From: Desulfovibrio sp. MES5
Lineage (GTDB): Bacteria > Desulfobacterota > Desulfovibrionia > Desulfovibrionales > Desulfovibrionaceae
Length of the DNA stretch: 64,000 nt
Reading direction: 5' to 3'
NCBI RefSeq assembly: GCF_002237645.1
Contig: NZ_MJUZ01000022.1
Span: forward strand, 124,001 to 188,000
The notes below the pieces were generated by a model that was not told the origin of the DNA, searched no databases, and saw nothing but the letters and a program-made list of their open reading frames with translations. The position numbers and the translations under genes are program-made. Shown piece by piece: positions 8,711-17,396 of the stretch; within the stretch, counting starts at the first letter, position 1; each line of letters opens with the position of its first letter.

Positions 8711-10792
8711 CTAGAATCTCCATCCCACAGTGACGCCAAAGGTCATGGGCGCGCCGTCTTCCACAATAGTCTGGCTATTGCTGACCAGTTTTTTGGTGGC
8801 GTAGCGGGCATCCAGAACGTTTTTGCCCCACAGCGATACGTCCCAATTGTCGCCGTGGTAGCCCACCTGCGCGTTGACGGTCTGATAGCCGTCATCGCTG
8901 AGCTTGTTTTCGGCGTCAAAATACTGCTTGCCCGCGCCAAACAGGTCCACCTGCGCGAACAGGCCGGTTTCATGCGTGTAACCAACGCCAATATTGTAGG
9001 TCAGGTCAGGGGCCCAGGGCAGGCGCTTGCCGCTGAAGTCCTTTTTCACGCCGTTGACGGTGGTGGTCCAGTCGTCAATGACCGAGCGGGCGTATCCCAC
9101 GCCGCCGCGCAGTTCCAGCCCGGCAAGAGGATAGGCCTTCACCTCGGCCTCAAATCCCGACGAGTGCGCCTGCGCGGAGTTGGTGAACTTCCAGGTGCCC
9201 ACGCCGCCCGTGGGGTCTTCTTCGCGCACCTGTTTGTCGCGAATGGTGGAATAAAAGGCGGACACGTTGGCCAGCAGCCTGTCATTAAGCCAGTGCGTTT
9301 TGAACCCGGCCTCATAGTTGGTGCTGTATTCCGGCTCATAATAGAAATTGCCCCGGTTGCTGGCGGAAAAGATGTTGAATCCGCCGGGCAGATAACCCTG
9401 CGACCAGGAAATGTACGGCGTAACATTGGCTGTGGCGTCCCACGAAAGTGACGCCATGGGCAGCAGCTCCGTAAAGGTCACGTCCTTTGCGTAGCTGCGG
9501 CGCACGGCCGAGTTGCGGTAGGTCTGCTCGCCGTTGAGGCGGGTATTTTCCGCGCGCAGGCCCACTGTCAGCCGCAGCCCGTCCACAATGGACCACGTGC
9601 CCTGACCAAAGAGCGCCTGGGTGTCGCTGGTATAGTCCGTATGCAGATACGAAGTCGCCACGGCCTGCTGCATCAGCCGGTCCATATCGGTTTTTGTGCG
9701 CGAAGCACCCACGAAGGCCCCCGTCACCCAGGACAGCCGCGACGTGCGCACCGAGGCCAGCCGCAGTTCCTGCGTAAAGTTGCGCTGGTCGATCTTCATG
9801 TCTGAAACCCCTGTGGGCAGCGGGGTACGGTCGATGTCGCTCTTCATGTCGTAGTTGTAGGCCATATAGCTTGTTATGGATGTCAGCTTGGCCGCGTCAC
9901 CCGTATAGCTGGCCACCAGCGCGGGCAAGGTGAAGGTTGCGGATGACGAGTCGGCGGCGTTGGAGCGTACCTCCCACCTGTCAGACCGGTAGGGGCCCGT
10001 ATCCATGCGCATGGTGCCCACGCCCACATCCTGGCGCGAGGCGTCCAGAGAAAGGCGCAGGTCTACCCGCTCCGTTGGCGTGAAGCGCAACATGCCGCGC
10101 CCGGAAGTGGCGTCATTGCGCGCGGCGCGGGTGCTGTCCTTGTACAGGTTTTCCACATAGCCATCGCTCTGATGGCGCAAAAAACTGCCGGAAAAATAGA
10201 CCTTGTCCTCAAGAATAGGCGCGGATGCCGAGGCTCCCAGCCTGTAGGTGTTGTATGTGCCGCCTTCGGTAAAAATATGCGCTCGTTTGTTGTTGTCGGG
10301 CACTTGGCGCACCAGATTGACCACCCCGGATTCGCTGTTCTGCCCGAAAAGGGTTCCCTGAGGGCCGCGCAGCACCTCGGCGCGCTCCATATCCATAAGA
10401 TACAGGTTCTGCATGTAGGAAAGCGGATAGGGTATCTCGTCCACGTACAGCCCGGCCGGAGATTGCAGGGCCGTATCCCAGGTGGAAAACCCGCGGATGA
10501 CCATTTCATTGCCGGAACTTGTGCTCTTCATATGCACGTTGGGGAAAAGCCGGGTCGCATCTTTCAGCGTCTGGGCGGCGCTGTTTTCAAGGTCAATGTC
10601 TGTGGCGGTGGAAATGCTTGTGGCAATATCCTTGACCTTCTGCTCCCTCTTCGTGGCGGTAACAGTGATTGCGTCCAGCGTGTAGTCGGGCGTTTTGGGC
10701 GTTGCTTCCGCCGCGATCGCTGACGCCGCCGATACCGCAGCTACGCCCAGGCACAACACAAGGGCCGAAAAATACAGGGGAAAGTAGCGCAT
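8711..10792 (-). CDS. TonB-dependent outer-membrane receptor
   Basis: This 693-residue protein has a signal peptide ending near AAVSAASAIAAEA, a TonB-box-like DAITVTATKRE, a plug domain (residues about 55-165, with VLRGPQGTLFGQNSESGVVNLV) and a 22-strand barrel ending in the aromatic terminus VTVGWRF. Such receptors import metal chelates, corrinoids or other large scarce solutes with energy from TonB-ExbBD, which is not in this window. It is the first gene of a five-gene operon and is divergent from a PchR-like regulator, the arrangement usual for siderophore receptors. The ligand is unknown. Confidence 0.93.
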   Translation of the reverse strand: MRYFPLYFSALVLCLGVAAVSAASAIAAEATPKTPDYTLDAITVTATKREQKVKDIATSISTATDIDLENSAAQTLKDATRLFPNVHMKSTSSGNEMVIRGFSTWDTALQSPAGLYVDEIPYPLSYMQNLYLMDMERAEVLRGPQGTLFGQNSESGVVNLVRQVPDNNKRAHIFTEGGTYNTYRLGASASAPILEDKVYFSGSFLRHQSDGYVENLYKDSTRAARNDATSGRGMLRFTPTERVDLRLSLDASRQDVGVGTMRMDTGPYRSDRWEVRSNAADSSSATFTLPALVASYTGDAAKLTSITSYMAYNYDMKSDIDRTPLPTGVSDMKIDQRNFTQELRLASVRTSRLSWVTGAFVGASRTKTDMDRLMQQAVATSYLHTDYTSDTQALFGQGTWSIVDGLRLTVGLRAENTRLNGEQTYRNSAVRRSYAKDVTFTELLPMASLSWDATANVTPYISWSQGYLPGGFNIFSASNRGNFYYEPEYSTNYEAGFKTHWLNDRLLANVSAFYSTIRDKQVREEDPTGGVGTWKFTNSAQAHSSGFEAEVKAYPLAGLELRGGVGYARSVIDDWTTTVNGVKKDFSGKRLPWAPDLTYNIGVGYTHETGLFAQVDLFGAGKQYFDAENKLSDDGYQTVNAQVGYHGDNWDVSLWGKNVLDARYATKKLVSNSQTIVEDGAPMTFGVTVGWRF

Positions 10793-10818
10793 GATTTATC
10801 GTCCTGCCTGATGTTGAA

Positions 10819-10837
10819 ATTGAATGTACTTTTCAAT
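10819..10837. promoter_or_regulatory. Inverted repeat between TonB receptor and PchR-like gene
   Basis: ATTGAA and TTCAAT are separated by seven bases, 27 bp upstream of the receptor start codon in the divergent intergenic region. The position suits a binding site for the neighbouring AraC-type regulator or a metal repressor, but the arms are short and no consensus match is claimed. Confidence 0.35.
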
Positions 10838-10915
10838 ACACTGCACACATCAGTCGGGCTAATCCTTCAAGGGTCAAAAACTGTCCCCTGCGGGGAAGGG
10901 GTTTAACCGTGCGCT

Positions 10916-11845
10916 ATGAATCATAAGCAGGATACGGCGGCTTTTGCCGCTTCAAATGTGTACCGGATGGCAGGCGGCTCTGCCCTGCCGCTCAAGCCTG
11001 GCCTGGCGCTGCAGTTCGCCCAGGTGCCCGCGTCGGCCTGCTTTCGGAAGGAATTTGCCATTGACCGCTCACCGGTGATTTTCGGCTTCATGCTTGCGGG
11101 ATTAAACTGCTGCCACTATGCGGACGGCGCGCTCAGGCATACCCGTTGCGTGCATACAGGCGGCAGCAACCGCATCACCTACCTGCCGGAAACCAGCGGA
11201 GTGCTGGACTGCAAGGGCGGCATGCAACGGCTGAGCATCCTTGTGGCGCCGGAATTTCTTGAAGGATATCTTGAACAGGAAAGGGCAAAGCTGCCCACGG
11301 GTCTGGCGGGCGCCATAAACGGCAAAGATGTGGCCTTTCAGTGGACAGGCAGGCAGTGCCCGCAAAAAATGCGCATCGTGGCTGACATACTGGGAGCCGC
11401 CTATGCCGGGCCGCTGCGCAAAATGCATCTGGAGGCGCGCGCCCTTGAACTCATAGGCATGCAGCTTTCAGAGTATCTTGCCCTTGATGCCCCCCGGCCC
11501 TTGCCCAGACTCGCGGCTTCGGACGTGAGCCGCGTCAGGGACGCCAGAGAGATCCTGCTTCAGGATATGGAAAATCCCCCATCCATGACGCAGCTGGCCA
11601 GAATGGCCGGAATAAACGAAAAAAAGCTGAAGTACGGCTTCAAGCAGGTGTTTGGCATGCCGGTATTTGAATACTTCAGGAACTACCGGCTGGAAATGGC
11701 GCGGGATCTGCTGGCTTCGGGCATAATGAGCGTTACGGAGGTGGGCGTGCATATCGGCTATCAGAGCCTCAGCCACTTCAGTGAGGAATTCAGAAAAAAA
11801 TTCGGCGTGACTCCCAAAAAATTTCAGGGGGGGAGACAGCCGTAG
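10916..11845 (+). CDS. PchR-like AraC-family regulator
   Basis: The protein has 309 residues. The C-terminal ~105 residues are an AraC double helix-turn-helix with the feature MAGINEKKLKYGFKQVFGMPVFEYFR, shortened here to its core INEKKLKYGFK, which is characteristic of PchR/YbtA/AlcR regulators of siderophore uptake. The N-terminal ~200 residues form the ligand-sensing half. It is divergent from the TonB receptor operon with a 123-bp shared promoter region and probably activates that operon when the imported ligand reaches the cytoplasm. The effector is unknown. Confidence 0.88.
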   Translation: MNHKQDTAAFAASNVYRMAGGSALPLKPGLALQFAQVPASACFRKEFAIDRSPVIFGFMLAGLNCCHYADGALRHTRCVHTGGSNRITYLPETSGVLDCKGGMQRLSILVAPEFLEGYLEQERAKLPTGLAGAINGKDVAFQWTGRQCPQKMRIVADILGAAYAGPLRKMHLEARALELIGMQLSEYLALDAPRPLPRLAASDVSRVRDAREILLQDMENPPSMTQLARMAGINEKKLKYGFKQVFGMPVFEYFRNYRLEMARDLLASGIMSVTEVGVHIGYQSLSHFSEEFRKKFGVTPKKFQGGRQP

Positions 11846-12004
11846 ATTGACGCGCCTCATGCTGAAGCCGCGCTGACTTTCTCATGATTGAAACCGCGCT
11901 GCCGTTTTCGTGTTGAAGTTGCACTGCCGATCTCGTGACTGCCCTCAGCTCACAGGCTGCAGGCTTTTCACAATGCCAATGCCAGAACACTTCTGGCGCA
12001 AAAA

Positions 12005-12643
12005 TCAGTTCACTTCACTCCAGTGTCTGCCCAGCCGAATCTCGCGTGCCCCCAGCGTGCGGATCAAGGCCGGATCGTGCGTGGCGCAGACCACGGTCGC
12101 GCCTTGGCTGCGGCAGTTCTCAATGGCGCGCACCATGGCGCGGGCGCTGGATGCGTCCACATTGGCGGTGGGTTCGTCAAGCAGAAGCACCTTGGGGCAT
12201 AGCGCCAGGCGCGAAGCAAGGGCGATCCGCTGGCGCTCGCCGCCCGAAAGTTCGCCCGGGCCGCGCTCCGCGAAATCCCAGGGGCTGTCAAAGCCTGTCG
12301 CGCGCATGCACTGCTCATACACAAGCTTCAGTGACGCCGAATCATGCCGCAGCCGCAGGCCCAGCACCACGTTGCTGAAAATGCTCATGCGCAGCAAATA
12401 GGGGTCCTGAAGCAGCAGGGTTGCCTCCCGTCTGCCATTGCCCGCCCCGGCGTAGCGCAGTTCGCCCGAAACCGGGCGCTCAAGAAAAGCCAGCAGCCGC
12501 AGCAGGGTGGATTTTCCGCAGCCGTTGGGCCCGGTCAGAGCCACGGCTTCTCCCTTGCGCACCTCAAGCAGGGGCATGTCCAAAACCTTGCGGCCTCCGT
12601 AAACCTGCACAAGGTCGCGCCCTTCATACAGCAGTTCACTCAT
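12005..12643 (-). CDS. tupC: Tungstate ABC transporter, ATP-binding protein TupC
   Basis: This 212-residue ABC ATPase has Walker A GPNGCGKST, signature LSGGERQR and Walker B VLLLDEP. It starts in an ATGA overlap with tupB. It is short, as expected for Tup/Wtp-type ATPases without a regulatory TOBE domain. It powers tungstate import with TupB and TupA and is the last gene of tupA-tupB-tupC. It converges on the PchR-like gene with about 160 bp between them, in which I see no clear terminator. Confidence 0.9.
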   Translation of the reverse strand: MSELLYEGRDLVQVYGGRKVLDMPLLEVRKGEAVALTGPNGCGKSTLLRLLAFLERPVSGELRYAGAGNGRREATLLLQDPYLLRMSIFSNVVLGLRLRHDSASLKLVYEQCMRATGFDSPWDFAERGPGELSGGERQRIALASRLALCPKVLLLDEPTANVDASSARAMVRAIENCRSQGATVVCATHDPALIRTLGAREIRLGRHWSEVN

Positions 12644-13335
12644 GCCCGTTCCCTGTGGCGAAAAAAAGCCAGCACAAGATTGATGACAAAGGCCATGAGC
12701 AACAGAATAAGGCCAAGCGCTATGCCCTGGGCAAAATCGCCCTTGCTGGTCTCAAGCGCAATGGCCGTGGTCATTGTGCGGGTGGAATACCGGATGTTGC
12801 CCCCAAGCATCATGGCGACGCCCACCTCGGTGATAACCCGCCCAAATGCGGTTATGCAGACCATGCCGATGGAATACCGGCACTCCCATAGCGAAAGCGC
12901 CGTGACCTGCCGGGCATTGGCCCCCAGCGTCAGCAGGGTTTCGCGGCAGCGCGGATCAAGGCTTTCCACTGCCTGCGCCGTCCAGGACACCACAATGGGC
13001 AAGGCGAGCACCGCCTGCCCCACGGCCATGCCCGGCAGTGTGAACAGCAGTCCGTACTGCCCCAGTGGCCCGCGCGCCGTTATGAAGGCATAGACCAGCA
13101 GGCCGATGAGCACGGTGGGAAAAGCCAGAAGCGTGTCTGAAACAAGGCGCAGGGCCCGCTTGCCGGGAAAGGAGCAGTAGCCGAGCGCAAACCCCATGGG
13201 CAGACCCAGGAGCAAGGCCGCCGCCATGGCATAGCATGTGGAAAGCAGCGTCGCGTAGATGGCGGACAGCGTGGCCGCGTCCATATGCGCAAGAAGAGAA
13301 AGCGCGCTGGAAAAACCGTTGACCAGATAGTCCAT
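12640..13335 (-). CDS. tupB: Tungstate ABC transporter, permease TupB
   Basis: With the ATG at 13335 the protein has 231 residues, the usual TupB size; a TTG at 13368 in the same frame would add 11 residues, and neither start has a strong ribosome site. Five or six hydrophobic segments are present with the permease coupling motif region (RCRETLLTLGANARQVT). It forms the membrane channel for tungstate released by TupA. Gene order and overlap with tupC make the assignment firm. Confidence 0.88.
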   Translation of the reverse strand: MDYLVNGFSSALSLLAHMDAATLSAIYATLLSTCYAMAAALLLGLPMGFALGYCSFPGKRALRLVSDTLLAFPTVLIGLLVYAFITARGPLGQYGLLFTLPGMAVGQAVLALPIVVSWTAQAVESLDPRCRETLLTLGANARQVTALSLWECRYSIGMVCITAFGRVITEVGVAMMLGGNIRYSTRTMTTAIALETSKGDFAQGIALGLILLLMAFVINLVLAFFRHRERA

Positions 13336-13431
13336 ACAAATGCCCGAAAATTCCTGAAATGACGGCAAGGCACACTCGCGGCGCGGATGCGGAAAAAGGC
13401 TTCCCGATCCGCGCGCCGCGAGATACGTCAG

Positions 13432-14277
13432 TTATTTACTGGCGTTGGGAAAGAAGAGCTGTTTGCCCTTGAGCTTGTAGTCCGCAATTTTCTGCTGTGT
13501 GGCAGGGGCCACCCACCAGTCTTCGAACTTCTGGGCCAGATCTTTTTTGACCTTGGGGCACTGGGCGGGATTTACCGAAATGACGCTGTACTGGTTAAAA
13601 AGCGCCTTGTCCCCCTCAACAATAATAACCAGAGGATTCTTGTCGCCCATCTTGTCGGCAAAGGTGATCCACGTTCCACGGTCGGTCAGCGCATAGGCCT
13701 GCTTTTCAGCGGCCATGTTCAGCGTGGCGATCATGCCCTGACCAGCGGAAAAATATTGGGAATCCTTGTCGGGCGTGATCTGGGCCTGCTTCCAGAGCTT
13801 TTCTTCAGCCTTGTGGGTGCCGGATTGGTCGCCACGGCTCACAAAGCCCGCCTTGGTTGTAAAAATGCCGCCAAGCGCTTCAACAGTGCTTTTTCCTTTT
13901 ACCTTGGCAGGGTCAGAGGCGGGCCCCACAATGACAAAGTCATTGTACATGACCTGACGACGGTCAATGCCGTGCCCGGCTTTGACAAATTCCATCTCGC
14001 TCGCCGGGGCATGCACCAGCAGCACGTCAGCATCGCAGTTTTTGGCGATCTCAAGCGCCTTGCCCGTTCCAACGGCCACCCATTTGAGTTCGATGCCCGT
14101 TTCTTTTTTGAACATGGGCTCAAGATATTCCAGCAGGCCAGAGTCCTGAGTGCTGGTGGTGGTGGCCATCATGAGCGTATCCGCAGCCTGAGCGGCGGGG
14201 GCCAGGGTCAGCGAGCCCAGCAGACAGGCGGCCAGAGCGAAACGGGGCGCACGGAACATTTCAGAAATACGGAACAT
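13432..14277 (-). CDS. tupA: Tungstate-binding periplasmic protein TupA
   Basis: This 281-residue secreted protein has a signal peptide ending near LTLAPAAQAADT. The oxyanion-binding TTTS motif characteristic of TupA is visible as MMATTTSTQDSGLLEYL, followed by VAVGTGKALEIAKNCDADVLLVHAP. GGAG lies six bases before the ATG at 14277. TupA proteins bind tungstate with very high selectivity over molybdate. It is the first gene of tupABC, with a palindromic operator-like site about 60 bp upstream and the tunR gene about 700 bp upstream on the same strand. Confidence 0.93.
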   Translation of the reverse strand: MFRISEMFRAPRFALAACLLGSLTLAPAAQAADTLMMATTTSTQDSGLLEYLEPMFKKETGIELKWVAVGTGKALEIAKNCDADVLLVHAPASEMEFVKAGHGIDRRQVMYNDFVIVGPASDPAKVKGKSTVEALGGIFTTKAGFVSRGDQSGTHKAEEKLWKQAQITPDKDSQYFSAGQGMIATLNMAAEKQAYALTDRGTWITFADKMGDKNPLVIIVEGDKALFNQYSVISVNPAQCPKVKKDLAQKFEDWWVAPATQQKIADYKLKGKQLFFPNASK

Positions 14278-14338
14278 GAGAAACTCCTGTTAAAGGTACT
14301 TCGTTGCCCGAGGGCAGCGTCATGCCATTACATATGAT

Positions 14339-14366
14339 TATCACGGTATCATCAAAAACCGTGATA
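14339..14366. promoter_or_regulatory. Palindromic operator upstream of tupA (candidate TunR site)
   Basis: TATCACGGT (14339-14347) and ACCGTGATA (14358-14366) form a perfect 9-bp inverted repeat with a 10-base spacer, 62 bp upstream of tupA. The sequence between tupA and the next repeat is otherwise AT-rich and suits a promoter. TunR is known to control tungstate transport genes in sulfate reducers through a palindromic site; identity of this repeat as that site is inference. Confidence 0.6.
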
Positions 14367-14658
14367 TAAAAGGCGGGGTCGGGCGGAAAGTCCCGGCTAT
14401 GCAGCTACGGGCGTGTCAGCAGCGGTCAGCATGGCCGGAAGTTTTCAGAAATTTTGCGATAAAGGCCGTGGGATGTTTCAGGAGGGTCGAGTTAAACCCT
14501 TTGTGCGCACCAGCCCTTGGAGCAGACAGCTTTGCTATGGCGTAACGCCCGGAAGACGCTGTGCCCGGAAGACTTAGCGCCTAAAAGACTCTGTCTTTGT
14601 CCCGCTCCAGGGCAGAAAGCTCATTGTGTCACACTAAAACACACTGAGAGCATTTCGT

Positions 14659-14714
14659 GGCAAGGATTTTCAGGGAAACCCTTGCAGAGCAGTTACTCCA
14701 CTTCATTCGTGAAT
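14659..14714. repeat. Repeat R4, copy 1
   Basis: About 55 bp starting GGCAAGGATTTTC and ending CATTCGTGAA match 17205-17259 with few differences. It contains a hairpin made by AAGGATTTTC and GAAACCCTT-like arms. It abuts element R3. Confidence 0.55.
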
Positions 14715-14728
14715 TTCTTCAAAAGTTT

Positions 14729-14879
14729 TAGACAGCGCCGCCACGAGATGAATTTCCTGTCATATCAAGGAGAACGAGCCTTTTATGCAGGGAGTGTACT
14801 CTGATGGTACTCGACCGGAATAAAAGGCGAAGTTCGACGCAGAAATAACTGGAAAGGCGCTCGTGGCAACACTGTCTAG
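14729..14879. repeat. MITE-like element R3, copy 1
   Basis: This 151-bp non-coding element has terminal inverted repeats starting TTAGACAG/CTGTCTAG followed by GCCACGAG. It matches 36850-36942 over both ends; that copy lacks about 55 bp of the centre. Each copy directly abuts a copy of hairpin element R1 at the same end. Confidence 0.7.
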
Positions 14880-14880
14880 A

Positions 14881-14938
14881 GGGTGGGGGCGTGGGGAGGA
14901 GATCTTTTTGCAAAAGGATCCTTCCCCCACAAAACATT
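14881..14938 (-). repeat. Hairpin element R1, copy a
   Basis: A GC-rich hairpin (GGGGAGGAGATC... loop TTTTTGCAAAA ...GGATCCTTCCCC) with a flanking GGGTGGGGGCG tract. It lies 30 bp downstream of the tunR stop codon in the polarity of that gene. See 25592-25660 for the best copy. Confidence 0.7.
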
Positions 14939-14968
14939 CCACCATAAAATTACATCCAGAAATTACAT

Positions 14969-15970
14969 CTAGTCTGCCAGCAGGGTCACGGCGCTGGTGG
15001 GAAAATACGCGAAGATTTTTTTGCCTTCGGCAAGATGCAGCCGTGTCACCGCTGGTGTTTCCACCGTGGCGCGCAGAATTGCGCCATCCGGCAGACTCAG
15101 GCATACGAAAGTTTCCACCGCGTCGGCGTGCAGGCTTTCCACCACGCAGCGCACGCAATTGCCCAGGCTTGTCTGGACGCGCTCGGCGGAAAGCGCCACA
15201 CGCTCAGGATCAACACGGGCGCTGAGCACCTGGTTTTCATGCACTTCCAGCAGACCTGCCTGCTCGTGGGTGCAGGAAGCCGTCAAACGCACGTCAGAGA
15301 ACGTCGTTATTTCCACATGGATTTTTCGCATGCCCGTGTGGATGCCGCTGACAATGCCCCAAAACAGATTTGTGGCATCATCGTCTGCGGCCTGTACCTG
15401 TCGTGAGGCCCTGCGGTCCTGAGCCTGCGCGTTGAGCATTTTTCGGGCCTGACCATCGGAAAAATCCAGAAAAGCCTTAAGCTGGGCCGTGTCCTGCTGC
15501 CCAAGAAATTTTTGCACCAGCGACATGGGCACGTGCAGATCAAGAAGTTCCAGTCCTCGGGAATACCGTATGGCGCGCGGCCCTAGCACGGCCGAGGGCA
15601 GGCCCATTGTCTTGCCGACGGCATAGAATTTTTTGCGCACAAAGGCCTGGTCAAGACGCAGAAAATCTGGCTCGCCAGCTTGCGGCAGACTGAGAATCCG
15701 GCGGATATGCCGCATGGCGCTCAAAGGCAGCAATAGCTCGCGGGCATTGGGGCCGGGCACACGCATCATGCCCGTGATGGTGTCTATGGCGGCGCGGGGC
15801 TCAAAAGTCAGGGCCTCGCCAAGCCGCAGCCCGCCATACCGGAACAGCAAAAACAGCAGGTGCAGCCGCGCCCGCGCAATTTTTTGCGCTGTCGTGGCTG
15901 CTTCCGCCTCCCAATGCTCCCAGCACAGGGTAAGGGCTTCCAGTTGCTGACGGGTTAAATGACTGTGCAT
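14969..15970 (-). CDS. tunR: TunR-type tungstate-responsive regulator (XerC/D-like domain plus TOBE domains)
   Basis: Started at the ATG at 15970 (MHSHLTRQQLEALTL) it has 333 residues; the frame is open 49 codons further but neither start has a good ribosome site. Residues about 1-185 resemble the XerC/D tyrosine-recombinase fold (YGGLRLGEALTF, and LQKFLGQQD-like FLGQQDTAQL). Two tandem TOBE/Mop-like oxyanion-binding domains follow (about 200-265, starting NLFWGIVSGIHTGM, and 268-333, ending FPTSAVTLL). This pairing is the TunR family, which uses a recombinase-like domain as a DNA-binding domain and controls tungstate and molybdate homeostasis in sulfate reducers. The tup operon directly downstream is the expected target. 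Confidence 0.85.
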   Translation of the reverse strand: MHSHLTRQQLEALTLCWEHWEAEAATTAQKIARARLHLLFLLFRYGGLRLGEALTFEPRAAIDTITGMMRVPGPNARELLLPLSAMRHIRRILSLPQAGEPDFLRLDQAFVRKKFYAVGKTMGLPSAVLGPRAIRYSRGLELLDLHVPMSLVQKFLGQQDTAQLKAFLDFSDGQARKMLNAQAQDRRASRQVQAADDDATNLFWGIVSGIHTGMRKIHVEITTFSDVRLTASCTHEQAGLLEVHENQVLSARVDPERVALSAERVQTSLGNCVRCVVESLHADAVETFVCLSLPDGAILRATVETPAVTRLHLAEGKKIFAYFPTSAVTLLAD

Positions 15971-16090
15971 GACTATACTTTGAAACAGGTTAACAAATCG
16001 GCAAAAAACTGTCATCAGGGGGCAGCGCGGCCTTCGCCCTGGCGTAAGGGTGGCGCGAGGGGCGGTGCTATGTTGAAAGATGTTGCAAGG

Positions 16091-16156
16091 CTTTGTGGAG
16101 GAGGGACCCTTTTGCATAAGGGTCCCTCCTCCACGCCCCCACCCCCTAAAACTCCT
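16091..16156 (+). repeat. Hairpin element R1, copy b
   Basis: CTTTGTGGAGGAGGGACCC and its complementary right arm frame the loop TTTTGCATAAG; the copy ends CCCCCTAAAACTCC. This is the one copy that does not follow the stop codon of a gene of the same polarity; it lies between tunR and the acetyltransferase. The following ~90 bp resemble the sequence after copies at 25592 and 51079. Confidence 0.7.
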
Positions 16157-16382
16157 AATATAACTCGCTGATGATACAATGGGGTTTTTGATCCAGGCGG
16201 GGGTTGCAGAAGCGGCGTCTTCAAGGCATCACAGCATCGCAACATGAATCTGCCGCAGCACAGGCAGATGTCAGAGAGATTTCAGCGTGAGATTCCCGGC
16301 CACCGCTGCCGGGCGGGCGCCGCTACGCTTTCGTCGTATGACAGCACGGCCAACCGCGCCATTTTCAGTCAGGGAGAACAGT

Positions 16383-16955
16383 ATGACGACCATAAGATTT
16401 GCCGCGCCAGCAGACAGCTGCTCGCTTTTAGCCATTTATGCCCAGTACATAACAACGCCCATAACGTTTGAATGCGTCCTGCCTTCAGAGCAGGAGTTCG
16501 CGGGGCGCATCTCCAGCATTTCCAGCTGCTATCCTTACATTGTCTGTGAAGAGGGCGACAGCATTGTCGGCTACGCCTACGCCCACAGGCATATGGAACG
16601 CCAGGCATATCAGTGGAATGCCGAACTTTCTGTTTATCTTGACATGGCGGCGACTTCCAAAGGGCTGGGCAAACGCCTGTACGGCATCCTTATCAATATT
16701 CTTGCGTTGCAGGAAGTCAGAAACGTATACGGCTGCGTTACCCTGCCCAATGCCAGAAGCGAGGCCCTGCACAGGTCACTGGGCTTCCGCACGGTGGGAA
16801 TGTACACCAATGCTGGGTACAAGAACGGCAAATGGCACGATGTGGGCTGGTTTGAAAAATCCATTGCCGCCTATGACTCTCCCCCCAATCCCCTCGTCTC
16901 CATCAACAGTTTGCCGCAAGACGCTCTGCAAGAAATCATGGCGCGCGCTTTATAG
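16383..16955 (+). CDS. GNAT N-acetyltransferase (phosphinothricin acetyltransferase-like)
   Basis: The ATG at 16383 has GGGAG seven bases upstream and gives 190 residues. The acetyl-CoA-binding motif appears as AATSKGLGKRLYGILI, and the C-terminal pattern NARSEALHRSLGFRTVGMYTNAGYKNGKWHD, in its core LHRSLGFRTVG, is typical of the Pat/Bar branch, which acetylates amino groups of phosphinothricin, methionine sulfone/sulfoximine or related amino acids. It stands alone in an accessory-looking stretch rich in repeats. The real substrate is uncertain. Confidence 0.85.
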   Translation: MTTIRFAAPADSCSLLAIYAQYITTPITFECVLPSEQEFAGRISSISSCYPYIVCEEGDSIVGYAYAHRHMERQAYQWNAELSVYLDMAATSKGLGKRLYGILINILALQEVRNVYGCVTLPNARSEALHRSLGFRTVGMYTNAGYKNGKWHDVGWFEKSIAAYDSPPNPLVSINSLPQDALQEIMARAL

Positions 16956-17141
16956 CATTCTTGAGGGTGCTTCGGCCTTTTGGGTCGCACGCAGCGGGCG
17001 ACAGCCCTTGCCGCAGCTACATCCGCCACAGCCGCAGCATTCACACAGCCTTAACATTCAAGACAGCCGCGATATTTGGCGGAATGGCATATTGCGGCGC
17101 GGTTGCGTCCAGGCTGTCGTCACAGGACCAGACGGACTGCT

Positions 17142-17261
17142 AGAGCATGTAGCGCTTGAAATACTCGTGGAGGGCAGGCAAAAGCCTGCCTGTTCGCATT
17201 TCAAGGCAAGGATTTTCCTGAAAATCCTTGCGGAGCAGCTAGCTCATTTCATTCGTAAACT
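17142..17261. repeat. Repeat containing R4 copy 2 and two hairpins
   Basis: It starts TAGAGCATGTAGCG and contains the perfect hairpins GGCAGGC-AAAA-GCCTGCC and AAGGATTTTC-CT-GAAAATCCTT. Its right half (17205-17259) matches 14659-14714. Positions 16956-17141, before it, hold nothing I recognise. Confidence 0.55.
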
Positions 17262-17270
17262 GCCATAAAA

Positions 17271-17330
17271 AGAGTTTTAGGGGGTGGGGGCGTGGGACCC
17301 TTTTTCAAAAGGGTCCCTCCCCCACAAAAC
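17271..17330 (-). repeat. Hairpin element R1, copy c
   Basis: AGAGTTTTAGGGGGTGGGGG leads into GTGGGACCC - loop - GGGTCCCTCCCCCAC. It lies 66 bp downstream of the stop codon of the minus-strand gene at 17397-18086 and has that gene's polarity. Confidence 0.7.
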
Positions 17331-17396
17331 CTCTCCCGCAAAACCTCTCCCTCAAAAGCATTTCCTCCCCCATGAACTACTTCAAATTGCTCTCTG

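Noticed and set aside
14278-14660. Possible molybdenum-cofactor riboswitch before tupA
   Set aside because: The palindrome and spacing fit a protein operator and I could not draw a riboswitch-like fold.
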